DNA of 64,000 nt from Microglena sp. YARC (Eukaryota > Chlorophyta > Chlorophyceae > Chlamydomonadales > Chlamydomonadaceae): contig CM039463.1 in NCBI GenBank assembly GCA_022414725.1, forward strand, positions 85,038,620 to 85,102,619, read 5' to 3'. A program made the translations under genes and the position numbers. The notes under the pieces were generated by a model. That model was not told the origin of the DNA. It saw only the letters and a list, made by a program, of their open reading frames with translations, and did no database searches. This document shows positions 11,360 through 23,600 of the stretch, piece by piece (position 1 is the first letter of the stretch; every line of letters starts with the position of its first letter).

Positions 11360-11975
11360 AGGCCAAGTGGACGTGGGAATGAAACCTACCAAATCTATGG
11401 CCTGGATAGGCAAGTGGGCGTGGGATGAAAGCCAAAAAGCGCACAGGCAAGTGGGACGTGCGGATGTAGAACCACCAATCGTTTAGGCAAACTTGTGCGT
11501 GGGATGAAACCACCCATTCACATAGGCAAGTGGGCGTGGGATTTGAAACCACCAATTCGTACGCTAAGACTGGTAGGCAGTGGACGTGGGAAGAGACCGA
11601 CCAAGCCGCATATGCAGTGTGCGTGAGATGAAACCACCAAGCACATAGGCAAGTGGGTGTGGGATGAAACCACCAAGCACATAGGCAAGTGGGCGTGGGA
11701 TGAAACCACCAATCCACTCTACAACTGGATAGGCAAGTGTGGCGTGGGATGAAACGCATCAAAGCCATAGGCTAAGTGGGCGGTTGGATGTATAATCTCA
11801 CAGCCGCTATAGGTGTTCAAGTGTGCGTGGTGATTGTGAACCATCATTCTACATAAGGCAAGTGGGGTCGTGGGATGAAACCATTCAGCATCATAGGCAA
11901 GGTGGGTGTTGGTGAGATACCATCTGAGCACATAGGTCAAGTGGGTTCGTGGGATATAACCACCATCTACAATCA
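11360..11975 (+). repeat. ~35-bp minisatellite
   Basis: About 15-17 units built on ATAGGCAAGTGGGCGTGGG followed by ATGAAACCACCAA. The first units grade out of the open frame that ends near 11486 (ending ..GKWAWDESQ..). The unit contains CAAGTGGG, only a weak match to a 5' splice site. Small indels are frequent, as in other arrays next to the gap. Confidence 0.8.
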
Positions 11976-12330
11976 CAACTAGACAGATATATGTCTAGTC
12001 CAGTATCCGCTGACTGACCGTTCTGACTAGACTGATAGTGATCTGACTGACTAACAGTTGGCTGTTGCTCTTCAAACTTCTTGGTGTGTATTTGTCATAT
12101 CTTCTTTTATGTTAATTTCTGTCTTTAGTTCCGGCTTTCCTTTCCTGGTTTCTGTTAATTAGATAAAACTAGAAACCATCGCAACTGCGGGACTTGGAAT
12201 TTGAAAGGCGGTGGAGGCACCTATATGAGTTTGTCTGAAAAACCATGAACAATCCAATATTATCGTCTATCAGAACTTGTTATCTTAAATACCACTTATC
12301 TAACTTGTCTGAGCACTCATCATATAACAT
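11976..12330. other. No recognisable feature
   Basis: Short imperfect CTGACTGA runs near 12005-12060, then A/T-rich unique sequence. No ORF of interest, RNA gene or repeat family recognised. Confidence 0.5.
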
Positions 12331-12720
12331 TGTTTTGTGGGTTTAGTTCATCTTAATGCTTTTTCTTCTTAGCCAATCCCTGTCAACGGTTGGGCAAGTG
12401 CTTTCTGTAGCCTACCCCTGGACTGTGAAACTATACATTACGCATTACGTAAAATACCTTAGGGGGGTTCCTAGTCGGGTAGACCAACTAATCACATACG
12501 CATGTTCATAAATAAACATTGGGGGTTCCAGGGGTTAGCCAAACTAAAGCATTAACATCACATGTCCTATTAAATAACCCTAGGGTTCAGTTGGGTAGCC
12601 AACTAAACATCACTGCATGTCATAAATAATCTTAGGGGTAGCAAAACTAAAACATACATTATGCATGTCATAATCAAACCTAGAGAGTTACCTAGGGGTA
12701 GCATAAACTTAACTAGTTTT
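12330..12720 (+). repeat. Dispersed repeat plus ~60-bp minisatellite
   Basis: 12330-12470 matches a dispersed family also at 25620-25770, 29085-29200, 36500-36620 and 62711-62775 (GGGCAAGT, CTACCCCTGGACTGT, ACATACATTACGC). Its right part (ACTAAACAT, GCATGTCATAAATAA, TAGGGGTAGC) is then tandemly repeated about 4-5 times up to 12715. Confidence 0.65.
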
Positions 12721-12799
12721 CAGCTATATATATTCTTTAGGATTCACGGTCCAAATACACGGACAAGTCCTAGGACGTTGCAAAGCGACGCGGAAAATT

Positions 12800-13150
12800 A
12801 GCGGAGAGTGTTGGCTATCGAGCAACATGGTGGCAGACAAATCGGAGGCAGTGACCAAATGCAGGGCCAGGGGCCAGTTACGGCCTATGGTGGCGTTCCG
12901 AATGGAGTGCAGCTGACCAATGCGAGGTCCAAGGGCCAAGTTCCGGCCAGGTGGCACCGGAATCGAGTGAGGGTGACCCAGAGGTGCAAGGGCCAGGAGC
13001 TCAGGTTACGGCCAGGGGCACCGGAATTCGTAGTGCAGCGTGAACAAGACAGGGCCAGGGCTCGGGTTACGGGCCAGGTGGCACCGGAATCGAGAGCAGC
13101 TGATCGATGCCAGGGTTAACGACAAGGCCGGGGCCAGTTACGGGCTAGGT
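12800..13150 (+). repeat. ~65-bp minisatellite, about 5 units
   Basis: Units contain GGGCCAGTTACGGCCAGG and TGGCACCGGAATCGAGTG. A related single block (GTGTTGGCTATCG and GGTGGCACCGGAATCGAGTG) lies on the minus strand at about 51385-51450, so the unit comes from a dispersed sequence. The open frames across it show no recognisable domain. Confidence 0.7.
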
Positions 13151-13224
13151 AACATGCGGACCCACACGACAGACCAGACAGACAGACAATCAGACAACGG
13201 GGTGACTGCTGGACCGATCCCGCA

Positions 13225-13244
13225 CCCCCCCCCCCCCCCCCCCC
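13225..13244 (+). repeat. Poly-C tract (20 nt)
   Basis: Uninterrupted run of 20 C, one of ten C or G homopolymers of 16 nt or more in the window. Confidence 0.9.
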
Positions 13245-13409
13245 AGAAGGGGGGGCTCGCCAACAAGGACATTCATCAAGGAGACACGGAACAAACCATG
13301 ATTGCAACGCAATACGCCATCCAACGACGACATGAATGCAACAATAAGTCCCATGTGAGCTATAGATCACACCGCATGTGGTGTGGGCATGAAGGCGAAG
13401 GAAGCACAT

Positions 13410-14010
13410 TCCTCAGATCTGATCAGATGTCCGGTAGGGCACTCAAGGCCAAGGGGCACATTTTCAGAGATCTGGAAAAAATTCAAAAAAAAAAAAGAAA
13501 AAAATTTTCCAGAGGATCAGATGTCAGGTAGGTGCTCAGGCCAAGGGGCACATTTTCAGACCTATCAGAATCAGATCTGATCAGATGTCCCGGTAGGTGG
13601 CTCAAGTCGGCCAAGGGGCAATTCTTCAGTGCCTCAACAGTCCTCTTGACTTGCTTTGAACAGATAAGCTCAGGTGGCCAGTGCACACTGCTGCTGAGGT
13701 GCATCAAACAGTGCGATGCCCCAAATGGGCACATTCTCAAGTGTTGCCTCAACATTCCTTTTTGCCTGCTTTGACAGATAAGCTCAGGTGGCCCAGTGCC
13801 GGCAACTGGCTGCTGAGGTGGCAATCAAACAGTGCGCTGCCCAGATGGGCACATTTTCAGCTGCCTCGACATTCCTCTCTGACCTGCTGTGACAGATCAG
13901 CCTCAAGGTGGCCAGTGGGCAAAACTGCTGCTGAGGTGGTCTGAAACAGTGCGCTGCCCAATTGGGCACATTTTCAGTGCCTCGACATTCCTCAAGACCT
14001 GCTGTGACAG
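13410..14010 (+). repeat. Two minisatellites (~55-bp and ~120-bp units)
   Basis: 13415-13620 has about three ~55-bp units with GATCAGATGTC, GGTAGG and GGCCAAGGGGCACATTTTCAG-like blocks. 13617-14010 has about four ~120-bp units with CTTGACCTGCT, GACAGATAAGCTCAGGTGG, CTGCTGAGGTGG and GGGCACATTTTCAG. The first type contains CAG|GTAGGT, another donor-like hexamer, but no adjoining exon was identified. Confidence 0.65.
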
Positions 14011-14099
14011 ATGAAGCCCTACTTCCAAGCCTGGTTTCACTTCTTCATTTACGTTCAGAGAGTGTCACCATAACATAACATAACATAACATCTAATATA

Positions 14100-14770
14100 A
14101 GTTGATATTGCTGAGTCTTTCCACTGTGTTTAGAGAACTAGTTAGTGTTCAGTGCGGCCAATATTGCACTCACACACTTACCCCCTTCCCCCACGGCACC
14201 CTACCCCCACACCCACGCCCTCACCCCGCCAGGCAAGATATCAGGGAGGGCTCCTCAGGCTCAGGGTCCAGACTCAGGGGCGCCGTCTTCTTATCCACCC
14301 CTTCTGACTGAGATGGACGGCATGGAGCTAGCCACTGTTGTCAAGAGCACTAGTTTGTGATTCGTGGGCCTATATGAGGCCAATACAGATAAGTTATATA
14401 AATAGTATACAGACACACAACGTGCTGCCATCCTTTGCTACTGTGTCAAGAGCACTAGTTTGTGTTCAGTGCGGCCAGTACTGCAAGACAGATGAGTTAT
14501 ATAAAATAGTATATAAAACATAAGTGCTGCCTCTTGCCACTCGTGTAGCAGTTAGTTTGTGGGTCGTAGCAGCCAATATTTTAGGCAGCACGTGAACGTC
14601 ACATACAGCCCTCACAGTACCAAGAGTAGTAAGGCCCTTGCACTTAGCTGTCAAGAGCATTAGGTTTGTGATCAGTGCAACGCAGTACTGCAAGGCAAGC
14701 ACGCTGAAGTCACATAGTCCTACTGCAGCCTGCACCTGTCCGGGTTGTTAAACTCCTGGTTCCATGCAGT
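14100..14770 (+). repeat. ~110-bp degenerate repeat units
   Basis: About five to six diverged units sharing TGTCAAGAGCACTAGTTTGTG, GTTCAGTGCGGCCA, TATTGCAAG and AGTTATATAAA blocks, with a C-rich insert at 14170-14230. No gene recognised. Confidence 0.55.
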
Positions 14771-14839
14771 CGCAGCCAGTATTGCAAGGCAGCAAAGGTG
14801 AAGTCACGGTGACAGCGGGCACATCCTGGTGGGAAGCCC

Positions 14840-15135
14840 AGTGAAGCACCTGTTCAGGCTGTTAAACACCTGTTAAATAACTGTTCGGAGCTGTTAATAC
14901 ACCTATCAGGCTGTTAAAGCACCTTACCCAGGCTGTTTAACACCTGTTAAATACCTGTTAAATACCTGTTCAGGCTGTTAAACACCTACCCAGGCTGTTT
15001 AACACCTGTTCAACACCTACTCAGGCTGTTCAACACCTGTTAAACACCTGTTCAGGCTGTTACACCTACGCTAGGCTCGTTAACACCTACTCAGGCTGCC
15101 AAACACCTGTTCAAGAGCTAGGTTCAACCCTGTTC
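14840..15135 (+). repeat. Minisatellite with CACCTGTTCAGGCTGTTAAA units
   Basis: About 12 units of 20-30 bases, combinations of AACACCTGTT and CAGGCTGTTAAACACC. A few related units recur at 15310-15390. The stretch 15136-15455 between holds no recognisable gene. Confidence 0.7.
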
Positions 15136-15454
15136 AGGCTGTTTCAATCACCTGCTTAAGGTGAAGAAAACCCACCGGACCAAGTCTAAAGGTTGAACAA
15201 AAGGACGCATCACTAACCAAAGAACTGAACCAAAGGAGTGGATGGATGTGCGGATCAAAGCCTTAGGACTGGATCAAATGTATGAATCCACTAAGCCTAC
15301 CTCTTACTGCGGCATGTACCCTGTTCAGGTTGGTAAACAGGTGTTCAGGGTATTGAACACATGTACAGGCTCTTAAACATCTGTTCAGTGTGAAAGAGAA
15401 CCCAAGGACCTAGTCAAAGGGATTGAAAAAAGACTAAACCGAAGAAGTGGACTG

Positions 15455-17150
15455 GATTGTGACTGAGTTCTGACTGACTGAACTGGACTGAGGTGACTGA
15501 CTAATTCATTGGCTAAGCAACCTGAGTGACCTGACTGAATGACCCAACTGACTCATTGGCTAAGAGACTGAGTGACTGAGTGACTGACTGACTGCCCAAG
15601 TGATTGACTGAGTGACTAACTAAGTTGACTGACTGACTCCGATTGGCTAGTGCCTGAGTGCCTGAACAAGAGAAGAGATGACTGACTGACTGACTGATTA
15701 GTGACTGAACTGCTGGCTGACTGACTGCTGACTGACTGACTACTGACTGACTGATTAAGCTTGACTGACTGACTGATTTAAGTGACTTACTGACTGACTA
15801 ATTAGAGTGACTTACTGACTGACTGATTAAGTGACTGACTTGACTGAGGTATATGACTACGACTTACTGAACTAATTAAGTGACTTACTGACGACTGATT
15901 AAGTTGACCCTGACTGACTGATTAAGTGATGCCTTACTGCACTATTAAGTGACTGTACTCGACTGACTTTGATGTGAACGGTGACTGGACTGACTGGATT
16001 AAGTGACTTACTGAGCTGACTAATTTAAGTGACTTACTGACTGATGATAGACGTGACTGACTGAACTGATTAAGTGACTTGACTGACCTGACTGATTAAG
16101 TGACTGTCTGACTGATTAAAGTGACTGACTGTACGTAATTCTATAGTTGACTGACTGACTGATTAAGTGACTGGACTGACTAATTAAGTGACTTAACTGA
16201 TGACTGATTAACGTGACTGACTGACTTGATTAGAGTGACCTGAATAAACTGGACTGACATAATGCACTAAGTGACCTTACTGAGTATTGTGGTTGTGTTT
16301 TTGGTGTTGTTTTGGTTTTGTTTTGTATTTTTTTCTGACTGACCATTTAGTGACTTAAGACTGACTGACTTGATTTAAGTGAATTACTGACTGATTAAGT
16401 GACTTACTGACTGACTGATTAAGTGACTGACTGACTGATTAAGTGACTGACTGACTGACTGATTAAGTGACTGACTGACTGACTGATTAAGTGACCGGAC
16501 CCCTGAGTGACTGACGGACATTACTTACTGCTGAGGTGACTGAAATGAGGTGAACTGACTAAAATGACTGACTGTCGAAGTGAACTGGACTGATCAGTGA
16601 CTGACTGACTGACAGATTAAGTGACTGACTGAATAGGTGACTGACTACATTACTTACTGACTGAGTGACTGAGTGACTGAGTGACTGAGTGACTGAATGA
16701 CTGACTGAGTGACTGACTAAAATGACTGACTGACTAAGTGACTGACTGACTGAATAAAGTGACTGACTAAGTGACTGACTACATTACTTACTGACTGAGT
16801 GAGTAAGTGACTGACTGACTGCCTGCCTAAGTGCCTAAGTGCCTAAGTGACTAAGTGACTGACTGACTGACTGCCTAAGTGACTGACTGACTGACTGACT
16901 GACTGACTGACTGACTGACTGACTGACTGACTGACTGAATGACTGAGTGAGTGACTGACTGAATAACTAACTGACTGACTGATTAAGTGACTGACTGACT
17001 GACTGACTAAGTGGCTGACTGACTATGTGACTGAGTGGCTGACTGGTTGAGTGAGTGACTGGCTAAAATGACTGACTGTCTAAATGTCTGACTGACTGAC
17101 TGACTATGTGACTGAATGAGTGACTGGCTAAGTGACTGACTGAGTACCCA
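15455..17150 (+). repeat. CTGA tetranucleotide satellite with GATTAAGT variants
   Basis: About 1.7 kb dominated by CTGACTGA, with a recurrent ~20-bp higher-order unit GACTGACTGATTAAGT. A short T/G-rich insertion lies at about 16280-16335. The left half is full of single-base indels; 16850-16940 is almost pure CTGA. No coding content. Confidence 0.85.
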
Positions 17151-17228
17151 CTGTAGCCGGTAATCAGACCAGCTACCATCAGACCAGCTTATAAAGCAAT
17201 GATGAGGCAGTGGATTAGGGGCCAAGCT

Positions 17229-17423
17229 GGGTACTAAATTTTGTCAAATTGGTCAGCGCTTAAAGCGCACAAACGTCAAATTGATCAGCGCTTTGCAGTG
17301 CAAAAAGCGCAAAAATTGCATGCTGCGCCCACAGGGGGGGTGAAACAACTGCGCGAAACGCGCAGTGGGGCTCAAAAAGCGTGCGCAACATTGCGCTGTC
17401 ATGCGCTCTTTGTAGTACCCTGG
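17229..17423 (+). mobile_element. Mutator-like MITE, copy 1
   Basis: About 195 bp bounded by GGGTACTA and TAGTACCC inverted ends. The interior is rich in AGCGCTT / AAAGCGC palindromes (GTCAGCGCTT, AAAAAGCGCAAAAATTGC, CTGCGCCCAC, GGGGCTCAAAAAGCG) and is shared with 37049-37246 and 41637-41830. Flanks GGCCAAGCT and GCCCAAGCT resemble a 9-bp target duplication with one mismatch. Confidence 0.65.
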
Positions 17424-17429
17424 GCCCAA

Positions 17430-17627
17430 GCTGATATGGGTCTGATTACGCTACGTACCGTGTGCCTGGATGTAGTGCGTGCAATATGTAGGTGCGTGCT
17501 TTGTAAAAAAATGTTTTGCTGCTGTTGATGTTGTGGTAGCTACTGCGGCTACTGCTCTTGTTGTTATTGTTGCTTTTGTTGCTGTTATTGTTGCTGTTGT
17601 GGTAGCTGCTGCTCGTGTTGTTATAGT
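17430..17627 (-). other. CAG/CAA-rich tract after the kinase stop codon
   Basis: On the kinase strand this is a continuation of CAACAGCAGC-type sequence beyond the TAA, probably 3' UTR. The same low-complexity sequence encodes the Gln-rich C-terminus just upstream, so tail length may vary by small frame changes. Confidence 0.45.
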
Positions 17628-20600
17628 TTATTTTTGCTGTTGTGGCAGCAGCCGCTGCGGCAGCTGCTGCTCGTGTTGTTCTTGCTGTTGTAGCGGTTGC
17701 CCCTTGACAGGGGAGGGAAAGGCCCCACCTCTTTGGAGCACCACAGAGGCAACTGCCGCTCCTGGGTCAGCAAGCTGCTGCAAATGGGCAGCCATGGCCT
17801 GTTGTAGGATGGCTAGGTGTTGAATGGCCTGTTGTTGAATGGGCTGCATTTGGAAGGCTGACGGGTTGAAGTCAGCATGACACATGGTCTGTTGCTGCTG
17901 CTGCTGGGTTAGGGGGTATGACATGTGCACATGTGGTTGCACCTGGGGATAGGAGGGCATGTCCACTGCAGGGCCAGCATGTGATGCTGGCATGGCTGCG
18001 GGATGTGGGTCGTAGGCTGTGGGCCGTACTGATGTGTACGGATGTGGGCCGTACTGATCCCCACACGAGCATGGACATGACTTGCTGGCGTGAGTAACTC
18101 TGCATGCAACGCCTGTATCCTGGGGTGGTGGTGCAGGATCTGCACAAGAGAAGGGTGGCGGGTTGTTCTGGGTTGGTGGTGCAGGATCTGATCATGAGGG
18201 GGGGGTGGGGGGTGGGGTGGTGGTGCTGTGAGTACTCAGCATGCAATGCTTTGCACTCTGGGGTGGTGGTGCAGGATCTGCACAGGAGAGGGGTAGTGGG
18301 TGTTAAGGGGGTGGTCGGGGTGGTTTGGGGTGGTTGGGTGGGTGCAGGTGATGGTGCAGGCTCTGGTCAGGAGGGGCGTGGTTGGGGTGGTCTGGGGGTG
18401 GTGGGTGGTTGAGGTGATGTGCAGGCAGAGGCTACGGGGAGAAGGGCGTGGGCTGTGTGGGTATGGGCGTTGGTAACGTGAACTCTCAGGCTAAATGCGC
18501 TATGGGCCGGTCGCCAACTCAGTTTGGCCATAATGCATCTTTCTTAGATTTTGAAACGAAACACCAGGCGACACACTGCTCACCTCGTTGTACACCAGGC
18601 GACACACTGCACCTCGTTGTACAGCCAGGCGACACACTGCTCACCTCGTTGTAGGCGACACATGCTCACCTCGTTGTACACCAGGCGACACACTGCTCAC
18701 CTCGTTGTACACCAGGCGACACCACTGCTCACCTCGTTGTACACCAGGCGACACACTGCTCACTCGTTGTACACAGGCGACACACTGCTCACCTCGTTGT
18801 ACACCAGGCGACACACTGCTCACCTCGTTGTACACCAGGCGACACACTGCTCACCTCGTTGTACACCAGGCGACACACTGCTCACCTCGTTGTACACCAG
18901 GCGAACACTGCTCACCTCGTTGTACACCAGGCGACACACTGCTCACCTTCGTTGTACACCAGGCGACACACTGCTCACCTCGTTGTACACCAGGCGACAC
19001 ACTGCTCACCTCGTTGTACTACCAGGCGACACACTGCTCACCTCGTTGTACACCAGGCGACCACACTGATCACCTCGTTGTACACCAGGCGACACACTGC
19101 TCACCTCGTTGTACACCAGGCGACACACTGCTCACCTCGTTGTACACCAGGCGACACACTGCTTCACCTCGTTGTACACCAGGCGACACACTGCTCACCT
19201 CGTTGTACACCAGGCGACACACTGCTCACCTCGTTGTACACCAGGCGACACACTGCTCACCTCGTTGTACACCAGGCGACACACTGCTCACCTCGTTGTA
19301 CACCAGGCGACACACTGCTCACCTCGTTGTACACCAGGCGACACACTGCTCACCTCGTTGTACACCAGGCGACACACTGCTCACTCGTTGTACACCAGGC
19401 GACACACTGCTCACCTCGTTGTACACCAGGCGACACACTGCTCACCTCGTTGTACACCAGGCGACACACTGCTCACCTCGTTGTACACCAGGCGACACAC
19501 TGCTCACCTCGTTGTACACCAGGCGACACACTGCTCACCTCGTTGTACACCAGGCGACACACTGCTCACCTCGTTGTACACCAGGCGACACACTGCTCAC
19601 CTCGTTGTACACCAGGCGACACACTGCTTCACCTCGTTGTACACCAGGCGACACACTGCTCACCTCGTTGTACACCAGGCGACACACTGCCTCACCTCGT
19701 TGTACACCAGGCGACACACTGCTCACCTCGTTGTACACCAGCGACCACTGCTCACCTCGTTGTACACCAGGCGACACACTGCTCACCTCGTTGTACACAG
19801 GCGACACACTGCTCACCTCGTTGTACACCAGGCGACACACTGCTCACCTCGTTGTACACCAGGCGACACACTGCTCACCTCGTTGTACACCAGGCGACAC
19901 ACTGCTCACCTCGTTGTACACAGGCGACACAAACTGCTCACTCGTTGTACACCAGGCGACACACTGCTCACCTCGTTGTACACCATGGCGACACACTGCT
20001 CACCTCGTTGTACACCAGGCGACACACTGCTCACCTCGTTGAACACCAGGCGACACACTGCTCACCTCGTTGTACACCAGGCGACACACTGCTCACCTCG
20101 TTGTACACACACAGGCGACACCACGACACCACTGCTCACCTCGTTGTACACCAGGCGACACTGCTCACTGCACCAGGCGACACACTCACCTCGTTGCAGC
20201 ACCAGGCGACACACTGCTCACACAGGCGACACACTGCTCACCTCGTTATACACCAGGCGACACACTGCTCACCTCGTTGTACACCAGGCGACGGATATCT
20301 GCCACGTCTGTCAGATTACAGTGTTTAAACTCGAAGTGTTTCTGTATCGGTACCGGCACATCCTACACAGCATCAGAGGGAGCATAAGGAACGTTTAAGA
20401 GGGGATCCCAGAAGGGGGGCCGAGAAGGTGCACAAGGAACGTGCAAGAGGGGAGCCCAGGAGGGGGCCCAGAAGGTGTGTAAGGAACGTGTAGAGGGGGC
20501 TAAGAAAGTGTACAAGGAACGTGTAAGAAGGGGGCATTGCCTGCTTGCTAGGCGACAGTGAGGGGGATATTGCCTGCTTGCTCATTGTATGCAGATCAGG

Positions 20601-23600
20601 CAGGGGGCATTTGGAGTCTAGTAGGGCACCAGAAAAAATGTAATCATCACCATCATCATCATCATCATCATCATCAGGCCCCAGTGCAAGCAAACAGGCT
20701 GCCCCCCTCAACCTCACGCCTCGTAATAAGGCGTACTACTTATTTATGTATCATCATCATTTTCATTAGATCAAAGCAATGGCTGTGCGCCCGTGTGGTT
20801 TTATGTTGTTTTGTCAGATGGTACGGGTCAGTGTGATCTAGGTGATAAGTACAGGAGGGATGGCATGACTAGTGCAGTGGAGGTGTCAGGACCGATATAT
20901 CATCCACACCCTGGCATCCAAACGCAGAAATGTGTCTGCGTGCAGCCTCTAGATAAGCTGATCCTATGAATGAGCAAGAATCTCAGGGAAAGAAGCAGCT
21001 TCATGTGCTGATTACCTATCAGTGCGCAAATGTGCAGTACACTGGTCGCACACACACACACACACATGCAACCCACACGCTCTGAGCAACAGCTACCAAT
21101 CGCAAGCATGTATTTCATTCCCCACACGCATTCGATAATCAACTGTGATCACGCTGGTCACTGACCAGAAAAACAGCTGCATCTTCATCTTCCAGATCAC
21201 ATCACACAACCTTTACACCGAAACTTCATCAATCAGATCAGATAGCATTCGGGAACGGCAACTAATATTAGTGTTTGAAAAACTAATATTAACTAACATT
21301 TTATAGTATCACAATAATATTAGTTTTTCAAATAAATTCAAAATTCTGGTGAGACGGCTCGTCCGACTAATATTATATGTTAGTATATAATAGTATTTAT
21401 TCACTAGTATTATATAAACATAGCAACCCTACATATACCTGGGGAGGCTTGGGAATCCCATCGAAATATGGATGTGTCAGAGCCTCTTCGGCCGTAGGGC
21501 GGTCTTGGGGATCAAAAGCCAACATCTGGCGAAGTAGATCTAAACCCTCAGGGTCAGCCCCAGGGAAGCTCTGAGTCAAAGATACAGGATCCTTGTGCGG
21601 CATCGCCTGGAGGAACATGCGCGCTTTGCGGTTGCAGATTTTCTGGATGCTCTCGTTGGAGGGCTTGCCGATCACGTCCGTGATAACCTGGATCAGAGAG
21701 ATGGCACAATATCCACGGAAAAGAGGCCGGCGAAGCATTAGTTCTGCGTAGATGCAGCCCAAGCTCCAGATGTCTACTGCTTGCGTGTAGCAGCCATGGA
21801 GGCAACCAACGAGCTCTGGGGCACGGTAGAATCGTGTAGCGACGTAATCAGTCCACAAAATCCGAGTGTCCGATGGGGATTGGGGGAGGACAGGTCTTGC
21901 TAGCCCAAAGTCACACAGCTTCAGTTTGCAGTCGCTGTTTGCAAGGATGTTCCCTGGCTTGAGATCCCGGTGGAGCACCCCACACTGGTGGATATAGTTG
22001 AGACCTCGGAGCAGCTGGTAGAGGAACACCTTGTGGTGATCTGGTGACAAGTCATCGTTGGCGCGTATCACCTCGTGCAAATCCGTCTCCTCCAACTCGA
22101 AGACCTGCTCAGAAGAGCGGAGTACACAAATGGGAAGTAGTAGTGTGAGAGGTAGAAGTATTGCAAAGTGCTCTTCTACCTCTTTCCAGCTATGACCAGC
22201 AGCTTGTAGGCAGCTCCCTGAGCCAGCCACTGGGCTAAGCCCCAATATTTTGACAGTTCTGGACAGCAGATTCTGTCAGCTTCCAGACACACAAGGTGGC
22301 ATTAGCCTTGGCTGAAAAGCCAGTCAGGGGAGCTGCCTAGAAGCTGCTGCTTTCAGCTGAAAAGAAAAACACTGGCAAAGTGTCCATGGAGGAGCCAGAT
22401 AGAGCTGAAGAGATTCAGGGGATACATCAGGCATAGATAAACAATGGTCCATAACAACCTATAGTAAACAATGGTCCGGAGTAAAAAATGGTACAGAGTA
22501 AACTATGATAAAAAAACAACCTGCAGCAAGCAATGGTCCAGAGTAAACTATGGTAAAAAACAACCTGCAGCAAGCAATGGTCCAGAGTAAACAATGGTCC
22601 AGAAGAACCTGCAGCAAGCAATGGTCCAGAGTAAACAATGGTCCAGAAGAACCTGCAGCAAGCAATGGTCCGGAGTACACAATGGTCCAGAAGAACCTGC
22701 AGCAAGCAATGGTCCAGAGTTCACAATGGTCCAGAGTAAACTATGGTCAAAAAACAACTTGCAGTTAGCAATGGTCCATACTTCCATAGGTCGGTGAAGA
22801 AACATGCAGCAAACAATGGTCTAGAGTAAACAACGGCTGGGGAACAACCTGCAGTTAACAATGGTCCAGAGTAAACAATGGTCCAGGGGTCGGTGAACAA
22901 CCTGTAGATGACTAGATATCGCAGTGGCAACGGTGGCGCCTACTCTCTCATTCCGACTATGAAAGGCTCCGCCACATCAAATATTATCCTTCGAGTCTAG
23001 GGCTAGTGTAGGCAGACCCACCCTTTCAGGCGAAAATCTCCCTTGTTCAAAAAAATTGCTTGCATGCTACATGAAGCAAGTCAGTACACTTTATCAAGTC
23101 AGTAAACTCCTTCGGCAGTACACTCTCCCATATCAGCCCAAAGTGCAGTCTCCTTATCACCTGGGTCTCCAAGTTAGCCCCAGGTATAAGGCTTCCCACC
23201 CAAACACAAGGATCTAAGGAAAGTTACAGTTTTTTCTTTTCAGCTATGAGCAGCAGCTTCTAGGCAGCTCCCCTGACTGGCTATGCAGCCAAACCTGGCG
23301 CAACCTCGAGCACCTTGAAGCTGACATAATCAGCTGTCCAGAATTGCTGAACTAGTTCGGTGTGGTTCGGTGGCCGGCTTAGGAGCTGCCAAGTTGCTAT
23401 GAAAAGCCGAAAAGAAAAACCCTTGTACATGGGTAGTTACTGACCAATGGGGAACGGCAATACGGTATCATATGATATCATGTCATCATATGATATCATA
23501 TGATGCCGGCAGTCTGACTAGGCTAAAGTTACCAGTTATATCCAATATCATATGATGCAATTTGCATATTTGGTTAACATCATATGATATGCCGTTCACT

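Noticed and set aside
9943..11486. Open frames across the N run
   Set aside because: 1000 unknown bases cannot support a reading frame.
11111..11486. A fourth donor-derived array at the ~35-bp minisatellite
   Set aside because: Its CAAGTGGG motif is a poor 5' splice site and no convincing exon boundary was found; kept only as a possibility.
17872..18246. Kinase terminal exon starting from the upstream acceptor-like site at 18277 or from the 124-codon frame
   Set aside because: The frame from 18277 stops after 13 codons, and the 124-codon frame does not match a kinase C-terminus. The acceptor at 18140 gives ILHHHPRIQ, which fits the family.
18568..20303. CRISPR-like array (about 30-bp repeats)
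   Set aside because: There are no unique spacers, the units are head-to-tail, and the context is eukaryotic with introns.
18551..20398. Three overlapping plus-strand frames of ~430-490 codons with HQATHCSPRC-type repeats
   Set aside because: A 31-bp unit with few stops reads open in all three frames. The real content is on the minus strand, the end of a kinase exon and its donor.
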